Assembly: GCA_027475525.1 (NCBI GenBank)
Contig: JAMWFC010000092.1
Location: 682,001 to 746,000, forward strand
Origin: Macrolepiota albuminosa
Lineage: Eukaryota > Basidiomycota > Agaricomycetes > Agaricales > Agaricaceae
Direction: 5' to 3'
DNA length: 64,000 nucleotides
In this document: positions 1-12,402 of the stretch, in pieces
How positions within the stretch are numbered: the first letter of the stretch is position 1
How the letters are laid out: every line of letters starts with the position of its first letter
Made by a program: the position numbers and the translations under genes
The notes under the pieces: model-generated
Told to the model about the DNA's origin: nothing
What the model saw: the letters and a program-made list of their open reading frames with translations, nothing else
The model's database searches: none

Positions 1-278
1 CCGGTTACTCCTGAGACCTGAGGCTCTGGCAACCTGCCAGTCATGTCCATAGCGGGAAACCCAAAGGAGCAACGCACTTAATCAGAATAGACCATCTAGA
101 TAATAGGTGTCCCTGCTTGCACTACATAGTAGCCAAGGCATCAGCGCCAATGAAAAAAGCCGGTCGAGTCAAGAGTTACAATAGGTCATCGTTTTGACAT
201 TTTCACCAGAGAAAGCGGAGATCGGATGAGCTGCCGGAGAAATTAATTCAGGTTGGCTTGGCTTGTGACTACCATTTC

Positions 279-3066
279 ATGCTTCGTTCTTTCGTTTGTA
301 TCTCTCCATGCACACGTCGAACACTCTCTAGATTGTATTCTACAGTGCCTTCGTCACGCCTTGTATACGATGGTAATGACTTGAAAATCGATATTTGCGT
401 GCTTACTTCTCTTTTACTAGTATGTGTCATCGGTGGGGGTCATGCAGGCTGCGAGGCCGCGACGGGAGCAGCGCGTACTGGGGCCAGAACCCTCCTTTTG
501 ACCCAGAAACTCGAGACTATTGGAGAACTCTCATGTAATCCATCCATTGGTGGTGTCGGAAAAGGCACTCTTGTTCGTGAGGTAGACGCGCTAGATGGCG
601 TCATGGGACGTGTAGCAGGTGCGTTTTATGATAAGCCTCTGCAGAGCTGTCATTGAATCACTTTCCTTCACAGATAAAGCAGGGATACAATTCCATATTC
701 TTAACCGCTCCAAGGGAGCGGCAGTTTGGGTAACTTTTCTTTTATGGAGATTAATTCAAAACGTTGAACGTGGCTTAGGGACCACGCGCTCAAATCGACC
801 GAAAGCTTTACAAGAAGCATATGCAAGAGGCATTGCACAATTATTCTGGCCTAGACATTCGAGCGGGCAGCGTTTTCGACCTCCTTTTTGACCACTCCGA
901 TCCCTCAACGTCGAATCGGTGGGGGAAAGTCAAAGGTGTCAAACTCGGTAAGTTGCATCGACATGTACATTATCAGCTAATCTCCTAATGCTTCTCAGAC
1001 TCTGGCGAAATCATCCATTGTTCGCAAGTTGTCATATGTACCGGGACGTTCCTCTCTGGCGAAATCCATATCGGAATGAAAACTTTCCCTGCCGGACGCA
1101 TGAATGACGCACCTTCAATAGGCCTCTCTGCGTCTCTCGCTGCTGCAGGCTTCAAACTCGGGCGATTGCAAACAGGTACACCAGCGCGGTTAGACGGAAC
1201 GACCATCAACTTCAATGGTATGGAGAAGCAGCTTGGAGACGTTGTGCCTTCACCATTTAGCTATCTACATCGAGATGTGCCTAATGCGGTATGTGCGCCT
1301 GTGTCTCCCATAAAGGTCTGGCTTACATCGTTTTACAGGCGAACCAGGTCGTGTGCTACCAGACACGAACAACTCCCGCGACACACCAACTAATACGAAA
1401 TAGTCTTCACCTTAGTGTCCATATTCAGGAGACTAAAAAAGGCATGTTCGCTTTGCCATTAACACAGTCCCGCTCAACTTCCTTCAGGCCCGAGATATTG
1501 TCCTTCCCTCGAAGCTAAAGTCCGACGTTTTCCGCAAAAGGAGAGCCATAACGTCTGGTTAGAACCTGAAGGGTATGATTCAGGTTCATATCGCACCGTC
1601 TATCTACACAAACAGGAAAGCTGAGTTTTCCCTTTGCTAGATGTGATATACCCAAATGGCATCTCGTGCAGTATGCCAGAAGAGCTGCAGGAGCCGATGA
1701 TGCGGACTATACCTGGTTTGGAGAATGTGAAGATGGTACGGCCGGCTTATGGTGTTGAGTACGACCATGTTGATGCGCGCGAGCTTGGGCGTATGTATAA
1801 ACCCTCCTTCCTTCCCCTCCATTTCGTTGAAGGCTTTGTCACCAGCCACCCTCGAGACGAAACGTATCAAGGTCAGACAACTAAATCATAGTATCAAGCT
1901 CATAACTCATGCATTAATAGGGACTCTTCCTCGCGGGCCAAATCAATGGTACGACGGGCTACGAAGAAGCTGCTGCTCAGGGTGCAGTTGCAGGCATCAA
2001 CGCTGGCCTTGCGGCACTACACCGATCACCTATGATCATCACGCGTGCCGACGGGTTTATGGGCGTGATGATTGACGATCTCATCGTCAAGGGCGCGGAA
2101 GAGCCTTGTACGTCGTTTTCTCTACTCTGTATTAGGAATTTCACACTTAGCGTGTCCTGCATGTACATCTTGTCAGATCGGATGTTTACATCCCGCTCTG
2201 AATACCGCATGACTCTACGTAGCGATAATGCGGACTTGCGCCTGACTGAAATCGGTTTGTATATTCCTCTGGTTCATTGGTGTTAATGATTAAGTGGGGT
2301 TTTCAGGACGCAAAGCGGGTGCTGTGTCCGATGGGCGGTGGAAAGTTTTCACTGATGTACGCGATCGCATTCAAGATGCGACGAAACTGCTCAACGACGT
2401 TCGGCTGAGTCCGCAAGTACGTCACATCACTCATTCTCGTCCTCGTCCGGTTCTAAGTATTCTATTCTACAAAGGGCTGGCGTTTACATGGGTTTATCGT
2501 GCAGAGCGATGGTGCGCTTAGAAGGCACGTAATCCATTCATATCTCAATTTTTGTATTGACACGAAGAAACAGTGGTTTTGATATGTTACGCCATGCAGA
2601 TATAACTGTATCGGTTCTTCGACATGCTGTCCCTGCACTCGCTGCTCTGGATGCCGATGACACATTGCTTTCGCGGATTGATATTGATGGTGGGTTGTTA
2701 TTTTTTATCTCTGTGCTCATTACAAATGTTCGGTGACCACCCTCTTTAGGCCAATATGCAGCGCACCTGATTCGCCAAGACGCTGACTTGCGTCTTTTCC
2801 TCGAAGACGAAGCCCTCACACTCGATCCCTTCATGGACTATTCTGTTGTCCCGGGAATCAGTGAGGAGGTACGAGAGCGCCTTGTTCGAGTACGGCCAAC
2901 AAGTGTGGTAGGTGCAGTCTTGTCGCCATGCATGACGTGACCGTGTTTCTTTTTTGTGACACAGGGAGCTGCTAAGCGAATGGAAGGAATGACACCTGCT
3001 TCAATCGTTGCGTTGCTTCGCCATGCTAAGCGCACGTTCTGTAAACCTACCCTGTCAGTTGAGTGA
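279..3066 (+). CDS. MTO1: MTO1/GidA-type mitochondrial tRNA uridine modification protein
   Basis: FAD-dependent enzyme that, with the GTPase MSS1/GTPBP3, modifies the wobble uridine C5 of some mitochondrial tRNAs. The ATG at 279 opens an Arg/Ser-rich, mitochondrial-type N-terminus ([20 protein letters not shown]). After a first intron (373-420) comes the Rossmann motif [11 protein letters not shown], then the GidA signature [37 protein letters not shown] and the second family signature [16 protein letters not shown]. The C-terminal helical part follows ([17 protein letters not shown], near 2200; [11 protein letters not shown], near 2860). I traced more than ten introns of ~45-60 nt with good splice sites; 619-673 and 730-778 are clear examples. 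The intron at 1442-1487 appears to use a GC donor (gcatgt...cag). Proposed stop is TGA at 3064-3066 after RHAKRTF; the last few codons are uncertain because a downstream intron is possible. Family identity is very secure from the motifs; exact exon ends are inferred. Confidence 0.93.
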
Positions 3067-3368
3067 CTTACAGTAAAAGTTTTTTTGGTAATTTTTTTTG
3101 TATGGAATGAACTTAGGCCAAACCGTGGGAGTTCCTCAGTGATTTGGATACGTGGTCTCAAATTGTTTTGCACGTCATGTTGCATTCTTTCCATTCACTG
3201 GAGTCTATTCGAGTACCAGGTTTAACCTGAAATAAGAATAGGTATCATGATTGACGCAAGTTGGGCTGACGAATGTAAAAGACGTAACATAGATCACGTG
3301 TTAATTGTCCTTCTCACCACGAGCATTGCATTTGTCGGGACTGATAGTCTGTTTCTGCAGTACAGTGC

Positions 3369-4087
3369 ATGATGGGCTTTTCATTCAACCTCGGAACACC
3401 AATCAATACTGCCCTCTTTGCGTATATCCTGTATTCGGTGAAGCACATCGTCTTCCCAACTATCTCGCGACCAAAGACAATCCCCCACGAATTCAAACTG
3501 GGGTATTCGTGGATGCCTAAGTCGCACCCGCCGACTGTACTCTTTAAGACTTACTCTCCGAAGACGCTAGAGCCATTCAACGGCAACTATGGGGGGAGGA
3601 TTTTGCTCGCTATTAACGGTATTGTGTTCGATGTTACTGCTGGACGGAACTTCTATGGGCCAAGTCAGTCATCCTGATATATTGTCTCTATCCCGGAAGC
3701 TTATGCCCACTAGACGGTATGTACGGTAATTTCGCTGGGAGGGATGCTTCGCGTGGAATGGCCAAACAATCTTTCGACCTCGGTATGCGTTCTAACGTAC
3801 AGCAGAGAAAATCTCGATACGTTAACATCTCTTTTTTATTAGAAATGCTTACACCGGTTGATCAACCTATGGACAAACTTGAGGACCTTAAGCCAGACGA
3901 AATGTATGTTTGCATCTTGTCCCGGGTATTTGGTGACTAATCGACTGTCTCTATAGTGAGAACATGAAAGGTTTACTCAATTTGTCATCGTTGTGCTCAT
4001 TTACTCACAGAACAGTTAGGTTGGATTGAACATTTCTCCAACAAGTATATCATCTGCGGCAAACTCGTTGAAAACGATGCACTATAA
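3369..4087 (+). CDS. DAP1: Dap1/MAPR-family cytochrome b5-like heme-binding membrane protein
   Basis: Relative of yeast Dap1 and mammalian PGRMC1, ER membrane proteins that bind heme and support sterol-synthesis P450s. The first exon encodes a short N-terminus, a hydrophobic segment (INTALFAYILYSVKHIVFP, about residues 12-30) and the start of the cytochrome b5-like fold (FKTYSPKTLEPFNG, then GGRILLAINGIVFDVTAGRN). After an intron with GT at 3663 and AG near 3712, the family hallmark FYGPNGMYGNFAGRDASRGMA follows, split over the junction, then MLTPVDQPMDKLEDLKPDE and the C-terminal WIEHFSNKYIICGKLVEN, ending at TAA 4085-4087. The conserved Tyr of the MAPR heme site (FYGP and MYG) is present. 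Three or four short introns; total length is near the usual 150-200 residues. Starts ~300 bp downstream of MTO1 in the same direction. Confidence 0.88.
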
Positions 4088-4403
4088 ACTCTCACTGATC
4101 TTTGTAATTGTATCCACTTCCACTTGCTGTTTTAGTCTCGCGCCTCTGTATATATGTCTCGAGTGGTAGTTCCAACTACCATCTTGATCTATCTGATAAT
4201 GTTCCAAGTCCTCACCCGACGCATGAAGGACCTTGACCATTTACAATCTCATCCTGGCACTTGAGATCATCTCTATCGATGTATCTGGAAGGTCGGCAAG
4301 GGATGACGAGCTGGACGAATTCGTTCTACCTACGACACAAGGTGTCCTGTCCACCGAAAGTAGAAGAATTCCAAATTTCCGAAGTCCTCTCTACCAAGTT
4401 TGG

Positions 4404-4906
4404 CGTGTAACCTTCACATTAATCTTCGCCTTCTTGAAAACGAACTTTCTTGGAAGGACAATCCGCAGCCAACGACACTGAATCAGGATGTCATGAGTAG
4501 GCTCTCACTCTCCAACCCAGCTGCGCCTGTAGGTCAGCCAATAAGTTTGCTGACATAGTGTTCAATCATCTGCTATATTCCAGGTCACGACCTTAGTATC
4601 GGAGAGCCTACCTATCAATGACTCTGGTTTTACCGCAGTACCACGTCAATACAACACACTTCAGAGTGGATTGCTAGATCTCATCTTTGACTGGGATCCC
4701 AAGAACCGTCTTTCTGCGGAAACCATCTGTAGCCATGTCGATGTAAGTCGATGGTCGTCGGTTGACCCATTGAGTAAGCTTGACACTTATAGGATAGTAT
4801 CTGGCTGGCGCGGACTTTCATGGAACATCAGCTGTGCAACATCTTGTCATTGTCGCCGCCTCGACACCATTCGAAAAACAAAAACAAAACAGTCAGCCGG
4901 GCGTGA
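4404..4906 (+). pseudogene. Possible protein-kinase-like C-terminal fragment
   Basis: Three exon-like pieces join in frame: an open stretch ending MSRLSLSNPAAP, an intron 4529-4583 (gtaggt...ttccag), an exon with VSESLPINDSGFTAVPRQYN and GLLDLIFDWDPKNRLSAETI, an intron beginning gtaagt near 4745, and a short last exon DSIWLARTFMEHQL ending at TGA 4904-4906. The segment LLDLIFDWDPKNRLSAE resembles the end of protein-kinase domains (leucine-rich helix, then D-P-x-x-R-x-S/T-A), usually followed by a histidine; here SHVD follows. I see no kinase N-lobe, HRD or DFG motif upstream, so this is either a fragment or a chance resemblance. The splice-consistent frame argues for former coding function; the kinase assignment is weak. 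Confidence 0.3.
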
Positions 4907-4909
4907 GAT

Positions 4910-5757
4910 TACGGGAGTGGTGCGTACTTGATTTTCTCCATCGTGATCGTGTGGGATCCAAAAGTGAAGATGAAGATGAAGTGAAGATGAAGGCGAGTTT
5001 CTCGTGTGTAGATAGCCGATGATTGACACATGACCTTAGGAATTACCGTATATGCTCCCACCGTGCACAGAAGTCACACCTCACACCCAATCCTTGAGCC
5101 GGCCGACAAGTGAATGACAATCGCTAATCACCGACTATGGTCAAGGGGTTCGTAATAGCGACACAAAGCTTTGACAGCCACATGAAGTAGTAGATTTTTT
5201 TTTTGTTTTCGTATTCATTAAGCATCGCAACGCACGTGGCAGCAGCATCGCCATTCCCGCCTGCATCTGCGTGCCGAGTTCTGCCCAGATAGCTTGGAAC
5301 ACAAGCTGCGCAATGTGTTTGTTCCCGGGGACGTTGGGAGCCAGTGGCGTATTCGTCTCAGACCTGGTCGAAGTCGGCATACCGAAAAAAAATGTTGGTA
5401 GCTCAATTCATGTGTAAGGCTCTTGCTTAGTGACTCGCAACGCGACGCAGCAAGGACTGTATAATGAGATATATTGCTGTATGTTGCTAGTAATATGCTT
5501 ACCTGCATAACGAGATGAATTGAGCTAAGGAAAACCACTATGATGTATTTTGGCTATCAGTAACTCCGCGGTCACATGTGTACTGTGACAAGGGTGACTG
5601 CGATAGATTGCATCAACATAATTCTCGGCTTTCTTTCTGACGGCTAGTCGGCAGTCTGGTCTGTTACTCCATAGTTCTGGCCTTCGCATAGTCGTGTTCA
5701 ATTCGTCACTCCACAGTCTAGTCGCTCTCCCTGCATCGATATATCATATAGTCACGG
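4910..5757. other. Intergenic region, no supported gene
   Basis: Two overlapping minus-strand open stretches occur at 5141-5538 but share no recognisable motif, have no splice-consistent partner exon and lack homology I can see. The stretch contains an A-tract at 5192-5200. The last ~140 bp before 5758 resemble the sequence just upstream of the sibling gene at 15.3 kb (both have a tagtcacg..ttgga motif and the same spacing to the start codon), so they probably hold the promoter of the coiled-coil gene. Confidence 0.5.
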
Positions 5758-5811
5758 TTGGAAGAGTCTAGTCATCACAAGCTCCACCATATCATAGTCC
5801 GTCAGAACACA

Positions 5812-6696
5812 ATGATTGCTCGATTCCATCATTTCGTCATCAACCAAACTCGCCTCTTCTCCACAGCAAAACCGAAAAAAATCACTACTCAACAGCTCGC
5901 CACGACAATTAAAGAGGCAATAAGTGAAATGCATGCGAGCTTCACGGCTAGGGACGAAAAGATTGAGATGCTGGAAAGAGGGCTGTTAACAGAGATGAAA
6001 GAGCTGCGGAAAGAAGTGGGAAGGTTGCCAAAAGAGCTGTGGAAAGAAGTGGGAGAATCGCCAGTAGAGATGGAAAAGCTGCAGAAAACAGTTGGAGGGC
6101 TGCTAAGAGAGATGGAAGAGCTGTCGAAAAAAGTGAAAATGCTTGTAGACGTCTCCGACATCCATGCGCATCAACTCAAACTTATCATCGCATCTAATCG
6201 CAACTTTGATGCACAAATCGAGGACGATGCGTATCATGCTCTACATGACCATCTTGCCACAGCACACACTCGCGTTTTTTCAACCACTTTAGAGCGCTGC
6301 CCTTACCTTTACGGCAAACCGATTTTCGAATGGGATGGGCTACTTGAAACCAATGAAGGTGACAAAAAGGTTCTTTGGCTGATAGAAGCAAAACGCCTTG
6401 TGCGTGAGGGCCATATCAAGAAGACAATCCCGGAAAAACTTGAGAAAACTAAATCATATATTGGGATGACACAAAATCTGGATCTATCCAGGTTTTCTGA
6501 GCGGGAGCAAAGAAGTGCGGCACGATGGGCCACTTATGCTCATCATGAATTACAAGTTGCGATCGCAAGTCCAAATATTACCCGTGCACGAGCCCGCCAG
6601 ATACTCAGCGCTGGTTTCTATTGCATCCGCAATACGCTTACCGAGCCCTATAAGGTATTTTCCCCTGCCGACATTGATAGATTTCTGAAAGATTAG
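5812..6696 (+). CDS. Presequence + coiled-coil + PD-(D/E)XK-like protein
   Basis: An intronless ORF of 294 residues from the ATG at 5812; this start is shared by both relatives at 15364 and 30043. Residues 1-20 (MIARFHHFVINQTRLFSTA) look like a mitochondrial presequence: Arg and aromatic residues, no acids, and an RLFS/A-type cleavage context. Residues ~25-120 form a heptad coiled coil (ELRKEVG, RLPKELW, MEKLQKTVG, REMEELSKKV) built on a 21-bp unit. Residues ~135-294 form a globular domain with ERCPYLYGKPIFEWDGLL, then KVLWLIEAKRLV. This E-x-D-G...(hydrophobic)-E-A-K layout is the core motif of PD-(D/E)XK nuclease-fold proteins. A helical C-terminus follows (SEREQRSAARWATYAHHELQ). I infer a metal-dependent nuclease-like fold; activity and substrate are unknown. 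It is the only full-length member of the family here. Confidence 0.72.
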   Translation: MIARFHHFVINQTRLFSTAKPKKITTQQLATTIKEAISEMHASFTARDEKIEMLERGLLTEMKELRKEVGRLPKELWKEVGESPVEMEKLQKTVGGLLREMEELSKKVKMLVDVSDIHAHQLKLIIASNRNFDAQIEDDAYHALHDHLATAHTRVFSTTLERCPYLYGKPIFEWDGLLETNEGDKKVLWLIEAKRLVREGHIKKTIPEKLEKTKSYIGMTQNLDLSRFSEREQRSAARWATYAHHELQVAIASPNITRARARQILSAGFYCIRNTLTEPYKVFSPADIDRFLKD

Positions 6697-6869
6697 ATTT
6701 CGGACCACTGCATCTACATACCCATAAATACCCATTCACACCACACATACCCTAGTATTGCACAAGATAGACCAAAATAATTATTACGATACGAACGAGG
6801 TTCATTGCATCAATACAACTAAATTAATTTTGACTTTACCAAAAGAAAATTGGATATGCAGCTTTACTA

Positions 6870-8623
6870 TTACTCGTTAGGGTTGTATCCCCGACTATCT
6901 CCAGACTCCAAGGAAGTCTCGTAGAACCCTTTCCGATCCCAGTACCTCGTCAGGCTCATATCAATATCCTTCTTCCTCAATCTTTCATTCGTCAGTACTG
7001 CCGCCCTAATAAACAACGTTCCATCGATCAGCTCAGCACCTGGTAATTCCGTGGTCTTCAGGTCCTCTCGCCCCGCAGTCCTCGTTCCGTACAGCTCAGC
7101 GAAATGAGTCAGTGCGCGCAACGTCTTCGCAAGATGTTCATCGGGACTGACAAGCGCCTCTTGAACTAGCCGGAACCAAGGATTCGGGTTGCTGGCTATC
7201 GGTGAGTCTGCCTTTGGAAGTGCGTCTTTGTGTGGAGCCTGGAACGGGGCGACAGGGCCGGGGTTCGTAGAGACTTCCTTGAAGAATCCTGCAATATCGA
7301 ATCCTGGCCTTCCACGGCCAATCCACCATGTCAAACAGACAGCGAGATAGCTGCGAAGGAAGACTTCCTGGGATGCTGGTTTGAGGATTTCGATAAACTG
7401 GTAGAGGAAAATAGCTGAGGTGACAAAGTGGACGCTACATCCGGGACATCTATCTTTCAACTGGACAAAGGGATGTCGCGAGTCACTCACTAGAAGAAAT
7501 CATTGTTGAATTCCCGGTCCTTGGACCACCCTCCCACGGCGTAAATCACAGTATTTGCATAAACAAGTTCCTCAACTTTTCGCTCAGCCTCTTGGGGATC
7601 GTTCTGGTCGAAAGTCCACATTTGTGCATACTTAATTATCGCGTCGCCATACTTGTCCGTAATTTTCGAATAGACGATGGTGTAATCCTCAACGGCCGGA
7701 ATTGCGTCAAAACGAGCGTCCTTCAAGATTCTCGCGAGAATTATTAATGCATGGACATTGTTCTTCGGCGCTGGTGCTGAACTGCCCCCTAAGCCCAGGA
7801 GGCGTGTTGTGACGGATGCGACGGGCGCTTGTTTTGCAGCGGTCCAGAACGAGACAGGCATTACAGCTGACGAGCTGTTTAGATGCACTGCGGTCCAAGC
7901 AAGACCTTGGTGCTATTTTAGAACGAAATCTCTTATTGTCTAGATAGAGTGCCCTTACCTTCGGCCACTAGTCCGGGTACATTGAATTCAAGGCCGTACC
8001 CTATTTCGATCATGCTGTGTTGTATCCCGTCCATAAATCTGTTGAGCATCTCTGGCTGTTCGCCCGCTTTATTTCCAGAGATAAAATTTGCTTTCTCTGA
8101 GAAAACATAATCATCCACGGCGCTTGTAACACCCTGCTTCTTCACAACTTCCGTGAAGAAGTCTAAGTATGCACTATAATATCTACCATCGTTAAAAATT
8201 CATCAGTCTTGTGAACAGCGTGCTGCGAAGTCAAGGTCGTACTCGTCATCTCCAAGATGCTGCTTGAAGTTTTCGGCCGTGATCTTCTCGGGAGAAGTGA
8301 ACCTAGGCAGGAGATACTCGCAGACCAAGTCGTAGCCGGCTTGAATGATCTCTCTGTCAGCCCCCAGCGCCCATAGCGCGAGTGCCGAGTGAACGGAATG
8401 ACTGAAAATGCTTCTTTCAGCATCCACGAGGTAAAAAGTTAACGAGGCATGTTTACTTGTGTGGACGATAACCACGCATAAAAAACACATGCCATCTCTC
8501 TTGGCTGTCTTTGACAAGTCTTTGAAGATTGGCCGTTGACTCGGGCGTGATTCCCGGCCACGTCCTCGGCGTCAATTTAGACCGAGAGGAAGAAGGGGGA
8601 GGGAAAAGGTTTTCTATCGCCAT
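6870..8623 (-). CDS. Questin-oxidase-like (DUF4243) protein
   Basis: Multi-exon minus-strand gene of the questin-oxidase-like family, named for the fungal Baeyer-Villiger-type enzyme GedK of geodin synthesis; most family members are uncharacterised. Proposed start is ATG 8621-8623 (MAIENLFPPPSSSRSKLTPR); ATGs farther upstream are possible. Family landmarks in order are NHSVHSALALWALGA (made by splicing the 8.45/8.40 kb exons), YLLPRFTSPEKIT, SMIEIGYGLEFNVPGLVAEG (near 8.0 kb), the exon with TTRLLGLGGSSAPAPKNN and YANTVIYAVGGWS (7.9-7.5 kb), and HPFVQLKDRCPGCSVHFVTS with ILKPASQEVFLRSYLAVCL (7.4 kb). The C-terminal helices run from AELYGTRTAG to the stop at 6870. Introns are ~50 nt. No neighbouring biosynthetic gene is seen, so a secondary-metabolite role is not supported by context. 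Confidence 0.8.
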
Positions 8624-8739
8624 TCTTGTGTTCTGGACGAAAGACCCTAAGTTGAAACGTCTTGTTATATATGTCGCAAAACTCATCAAACATATGTGGA
8701 AATTCCGGTACACAAGGATGCTTTGCGCTTAGCGTGGAG

Positions 8740-10720
8740 TCGCGATAGCCTGGAATGTAGTTATGCCCATATGTATGTCTATTAAGAAGCCATCAACAAT
8801 GTCGGAATTCTGTGAACGTGAGTCAACCTGAAAAACGTATGACCGGCGACTCGGAGGATTCCCCTGTATGTACTCCTCCACCAAGCTCTGTTCTCATGCA
8901 ATCCAAACTTCTTCAGTGTTGACTAGTCGAACATCTCTATTCAATACTGCACTTCCTCAATGAAATTTAGTTCCTTTCATTCAGTATTTTATCGTACAAT
9001 TGGCTAAACAGGCCATTTTCACCGTGAAACGGACGTGTGGCGCAAACCTTGCGCGGCTGATAATTACGCATGACTTTGAGCGAGGTAGAATGGACAGGGG
9101 GATGATGTCTTCTAACGCCATAGCTCGGGATTCTAACAACACCATTTTCTCTTGCCAAGCGCCTTCTAATTGTCGCAGCTCGTTTGAAACCTAGAAAATG
9201 AGGCGTGTTTCACACAAGCAAGTGAACATGGAGGTGATATTGCCTAAAATGTAGTTATGTGTTGAGCGACTCCGTCAAGATAAATTCGTCGGCAATCTGT
9301 CTTGTACGCGCCTAATTGGTGCTTAAAAACTATGGATGCTCTCCGTATTTGAGCTTCGCACGTGGAGCCAATGCACCTGGCGCTGAGTGATATATCCTGA
9401 GAAAAGAGATCTACCAGAGGCAAGACATATAATCAAGAGGTGGACTTTTCTCTCAGATATCACAAGTATATCATTCCATTCTCATGCAATCCATCCATAT
9501 TGTTAGATGGTTGGATGTGCCGCACTTCTCCTGTCAAAATTATGCTATTCTTATGTGAGCATTTCCTGCGCTACGCGCATGTGTGAAGCGCAGGTCGACA
9601 TTCAGTCTGTTGGATCAGAGTCAAGTGTTCATTTAACCTAGAACCACATTTTACCACTTGCGTTTTTTGGTCGAAGACCTGTGGCGCATGCTTCTATTCT
9701 CCCGTGGAAATTGCTGTGTTACGGCTTACTATTAAGGTTAAAACAAATTCATTCCAAGTGATCCGTGGAGGCGAAGGGAACTGACCAGGTGAATATCTTA
9801 CATTCATGTGAACTTTCAAGCCATTGCCGGACCGGATTTACCTTATTGGGAACAAAATTTTTAAGTAGGAGGAATGGGAATGCTTCTCAGGATTCAATGT
9901 TTCAGACATCGAGAAGTTATGGACGACCATGAGCGACCATGAGCGTGACTAGAAAACAGTGGGAGCATAAACTTCTTCACAAATCCTCATTGGTACTCAT
10001 TTGATGTCAATCATACAATTGATTGATGTCTGTCCAGAATTGTGGGCGTGTCAGTGTGAACCGTATGGATATCCCCAAAATGAGGCCACATGATATGGAG
10101 TAGTTATCAGTGGGTAGGTGAATGGATCATTATTGGCCGCTTCTCACAGGGAGCCGGTATGACAACACTGGGACTTTCCTCAGGGAAGATATCGAACTCG
10201 AGACAATATCGGCGTGCTTCATCAACAAATGATGTCAATCCATGATTGCTCCCTCCTCGTAGCCTAGAGTTCATTCAGCTTGAAATATTACAACCAGTAA
10301 TCATGAAAGGATTCATCCATCCATGATTCAATGGTTATTCGTCATTAGTGAGAGCTTTTGATCCATATACAGCTGCACATAGTTAGAGCGAGCCGCGCAA
10401 TAACACTGATATATGAAAATCGACTGCCACACTTAACTCTCATGAATCACGACTGTACATTTCGGCCGACTTCAGGAGTGTTCCCAGCTGTACGTCAATG
10501 TTTCAAACGCAAGAAAAAGTCTGCCTTGATCCTTACTTTTGAGGGTTGCGACAGGATCCTCCTGAAACATAATCATGCCAGCATACAAGACAGCCTCATC
10601 ACAGGACTTCTTTGTCTTTATCACGAGCGCAAGAGAAGCCAGGCGTTCATATGTCCAGGACGAACAAAACACATTGTTAACATAGACGAATTATCTCAGC
10701 ACCGAATCTGTCATTTCATC
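8740..10720. other. Intergenic region, no gene recognised
   Basis: About 2 kb with normal CpG content and no long ORF beginning with ATG. Short open stretches on both strands (for example 9000-9194 plus and 8967-9158 minus) overlap one another without motifs. A minus-strand open stretch at 10472-10672 lies just past the stop of the F-box-like gene; it could be an alternative 3' exon but has no recognisable content. No repeats longer than ~20 bp were noticed. Confidence 0.5.
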
Positions 10721-10725
10721 TGGGG

Positions 10726-12402
10726 TTATGGACAAGTCTGAGCGAACATATTGAATATAGGTTCAATCGTCCGTATCCAGAGAGCTCCATTCCAACTGTC
10801 CCTCTGGTCCTTCCGAGAACCATACTTGACCTCGAGGGAGTATGATGGTTTTAAGCGTTGGGCACCATCGGTGCCAAATTTTAGCGATGGCTTTTTCTTC
10901 GTTTGAGGCAACACGATCTGTCGCAGCCATGAATGTGATATACTAAATTATCACTGTCAAATGGGTGCTGAGACAGAGCAGTTCCGCCACATACCTGTAA
11001 TGATTTAAAAGGGGCGAATGAGAGTCCTAGCTTTCGCAGTGACTCCTGAACCTAAATTAGCGTTCCGATGGATGATGATATAAATGCACACTTGCATCCG
11101 TAAATTCGGATAATAATATAACTACATGGAGTGCCTCTAAATGAGGAAAGCGCATCGCAAGCTCAGTCATAAGATAATCTTGTACCGTGGAATCAAAACT
11201 CATTATGCTGAGCCGCTGTAGTGGAGCTGAAGATAAGGACAAGGATCTTAAAGATTCTGACGATGTCAAAGGGAAAAGAGCGATTGAAGCCGCTTGAATG
11301 GGGCGACCTTTCACCACGGAGGCAATGATACTTGGTCCACCGTGGACAGCGCGGAGGGACTTGAGCCTTGGAAGCGACGTGGGTAGTAAAGTAAAGCTAT
11401 TGTCCACCGCCTCTGCTCCGGAAAAGAGACCGAGTAGCGATGGCATGGTGTCGGTACGCAACGTGAGGTCCGTCAAGGATGGTTGGGAATCCAAGTATTG
11501 TGCCAGACGCGCGTCGCAGGGCATAGAGGTAGAAAGGTGACGCAGGGTGAAGGAACAACCGCTGAGAATCCATATATGGCTTTCTGGTCGCGGCAACTCT
11601 AATGACAGCGCCGTCAGTCCTTTGAGCTTCGTCAACACACGATGTAGAGAGTAAAGATTGCGTGTAGGTTCGATTGTAGTCGACGACGCCCAATTGATTT
11701 CAAGTTTCCGCACTAGCGGTTGTAATCGGGGTTCACGGTCGAGCTTCCGAAGCACAACGATAGATGTCAAAGGCTCCAGCTCTTCAATGGTGTGATAGAG
11801 TACCCTATTGGCCACGTTGTTGAACACCCGATTAGCACTCAATACAGGCAATAGCTCTGACTTCGAAAGAAATCGGAATACGCTGTCTAAGACCTCGATG
11901 GGGAGTGCTGAGCGGGAAGCCTGGGATGCGCCAGCTTTCGCACGTAGAATAAATGCAGGCTCCGGACACTTCTGCTTGGATAATAAACATTCCAGAGTCA
12001 TTCCGAAATGCGGGGCGCTAGCGTGGTACAAGTCGTAAAGCCTATGTTCTTAAAGGTCAGACCAGATCCTGAACGGTATTATCAGCAGACGTTACATACA
12101 CTACTCAGGCCGCCTCCTCCAAGGCTACCGTAACGTTCAAGAAAGTGAAGATTGAGGATGGCGAAAGAGATGTGAAGGAGATGTGAAGGATGATTGTTCT
12201 TGTCAAGCCATTGTTTAGGATCCACAGCGATCATGCCCTCAAAACTTTTGACTACTTGGTGAACAAAATCTGCATTCACAAGACAGTGTTACAAAACGGA
12301 CGCCAAGAAAAAGATGAGCTTTAAACAATTGCTGTGTTCAAGTTTGTGCGGAAGTCGCTGAGAACTCTCAGTTTCTGAGTAAGTGTCTTGTAACTTGTTC
12401 AT
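10726..12402 (-). CDS. F-box/leucine-rich-like protein
   Basis: The main exon (about 12048-11080) encodes an F-box-like motif (LPIEVLDSVFRFLSKSELLP followed by ANRVFNNVANRVLYHTI) and then a leucine-rich, LRR-like tail (LTALSLELPRP, LTDLTLRTDTM, LRSLSLSSAPLQRLS, FPHLEALHVV). This is the common architecture of basidiomycete F-box proteins, which are substrate adaptors of SCF ubiquitin ligases. Downstream, an intron beginning gtgcat near 11090 leads to VQESLRKLGLSFAPFKSLQ, and a second intron (gtatgt...gacag) leads to the last exon ending RTIEPIFNMFAQTCP with the stop at 10726. Upstream, an exon at 12269-12100 (VKSFEGMIAVDPKQWLDKNN) probably belongs to the gene, and a first ATG at 12402 (MNKLQDTYSETESS) is possible. 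The splice between that exon and the F-box exon is not certain, so the 5' end is tentative. Confidence 0.6.

Noticed and set aside
5141..5538. Two overlapping minus-strand ORFs
   Set aside because: No recognisable domain, no partner exon; one begins without ATG. Kept as intergenic.
10358..10741. 127-codon plus-strand ORF
   Set aside because: Starts only with TTG, overlaps the last exon of the F-box-like gene antisense, and has no motif.
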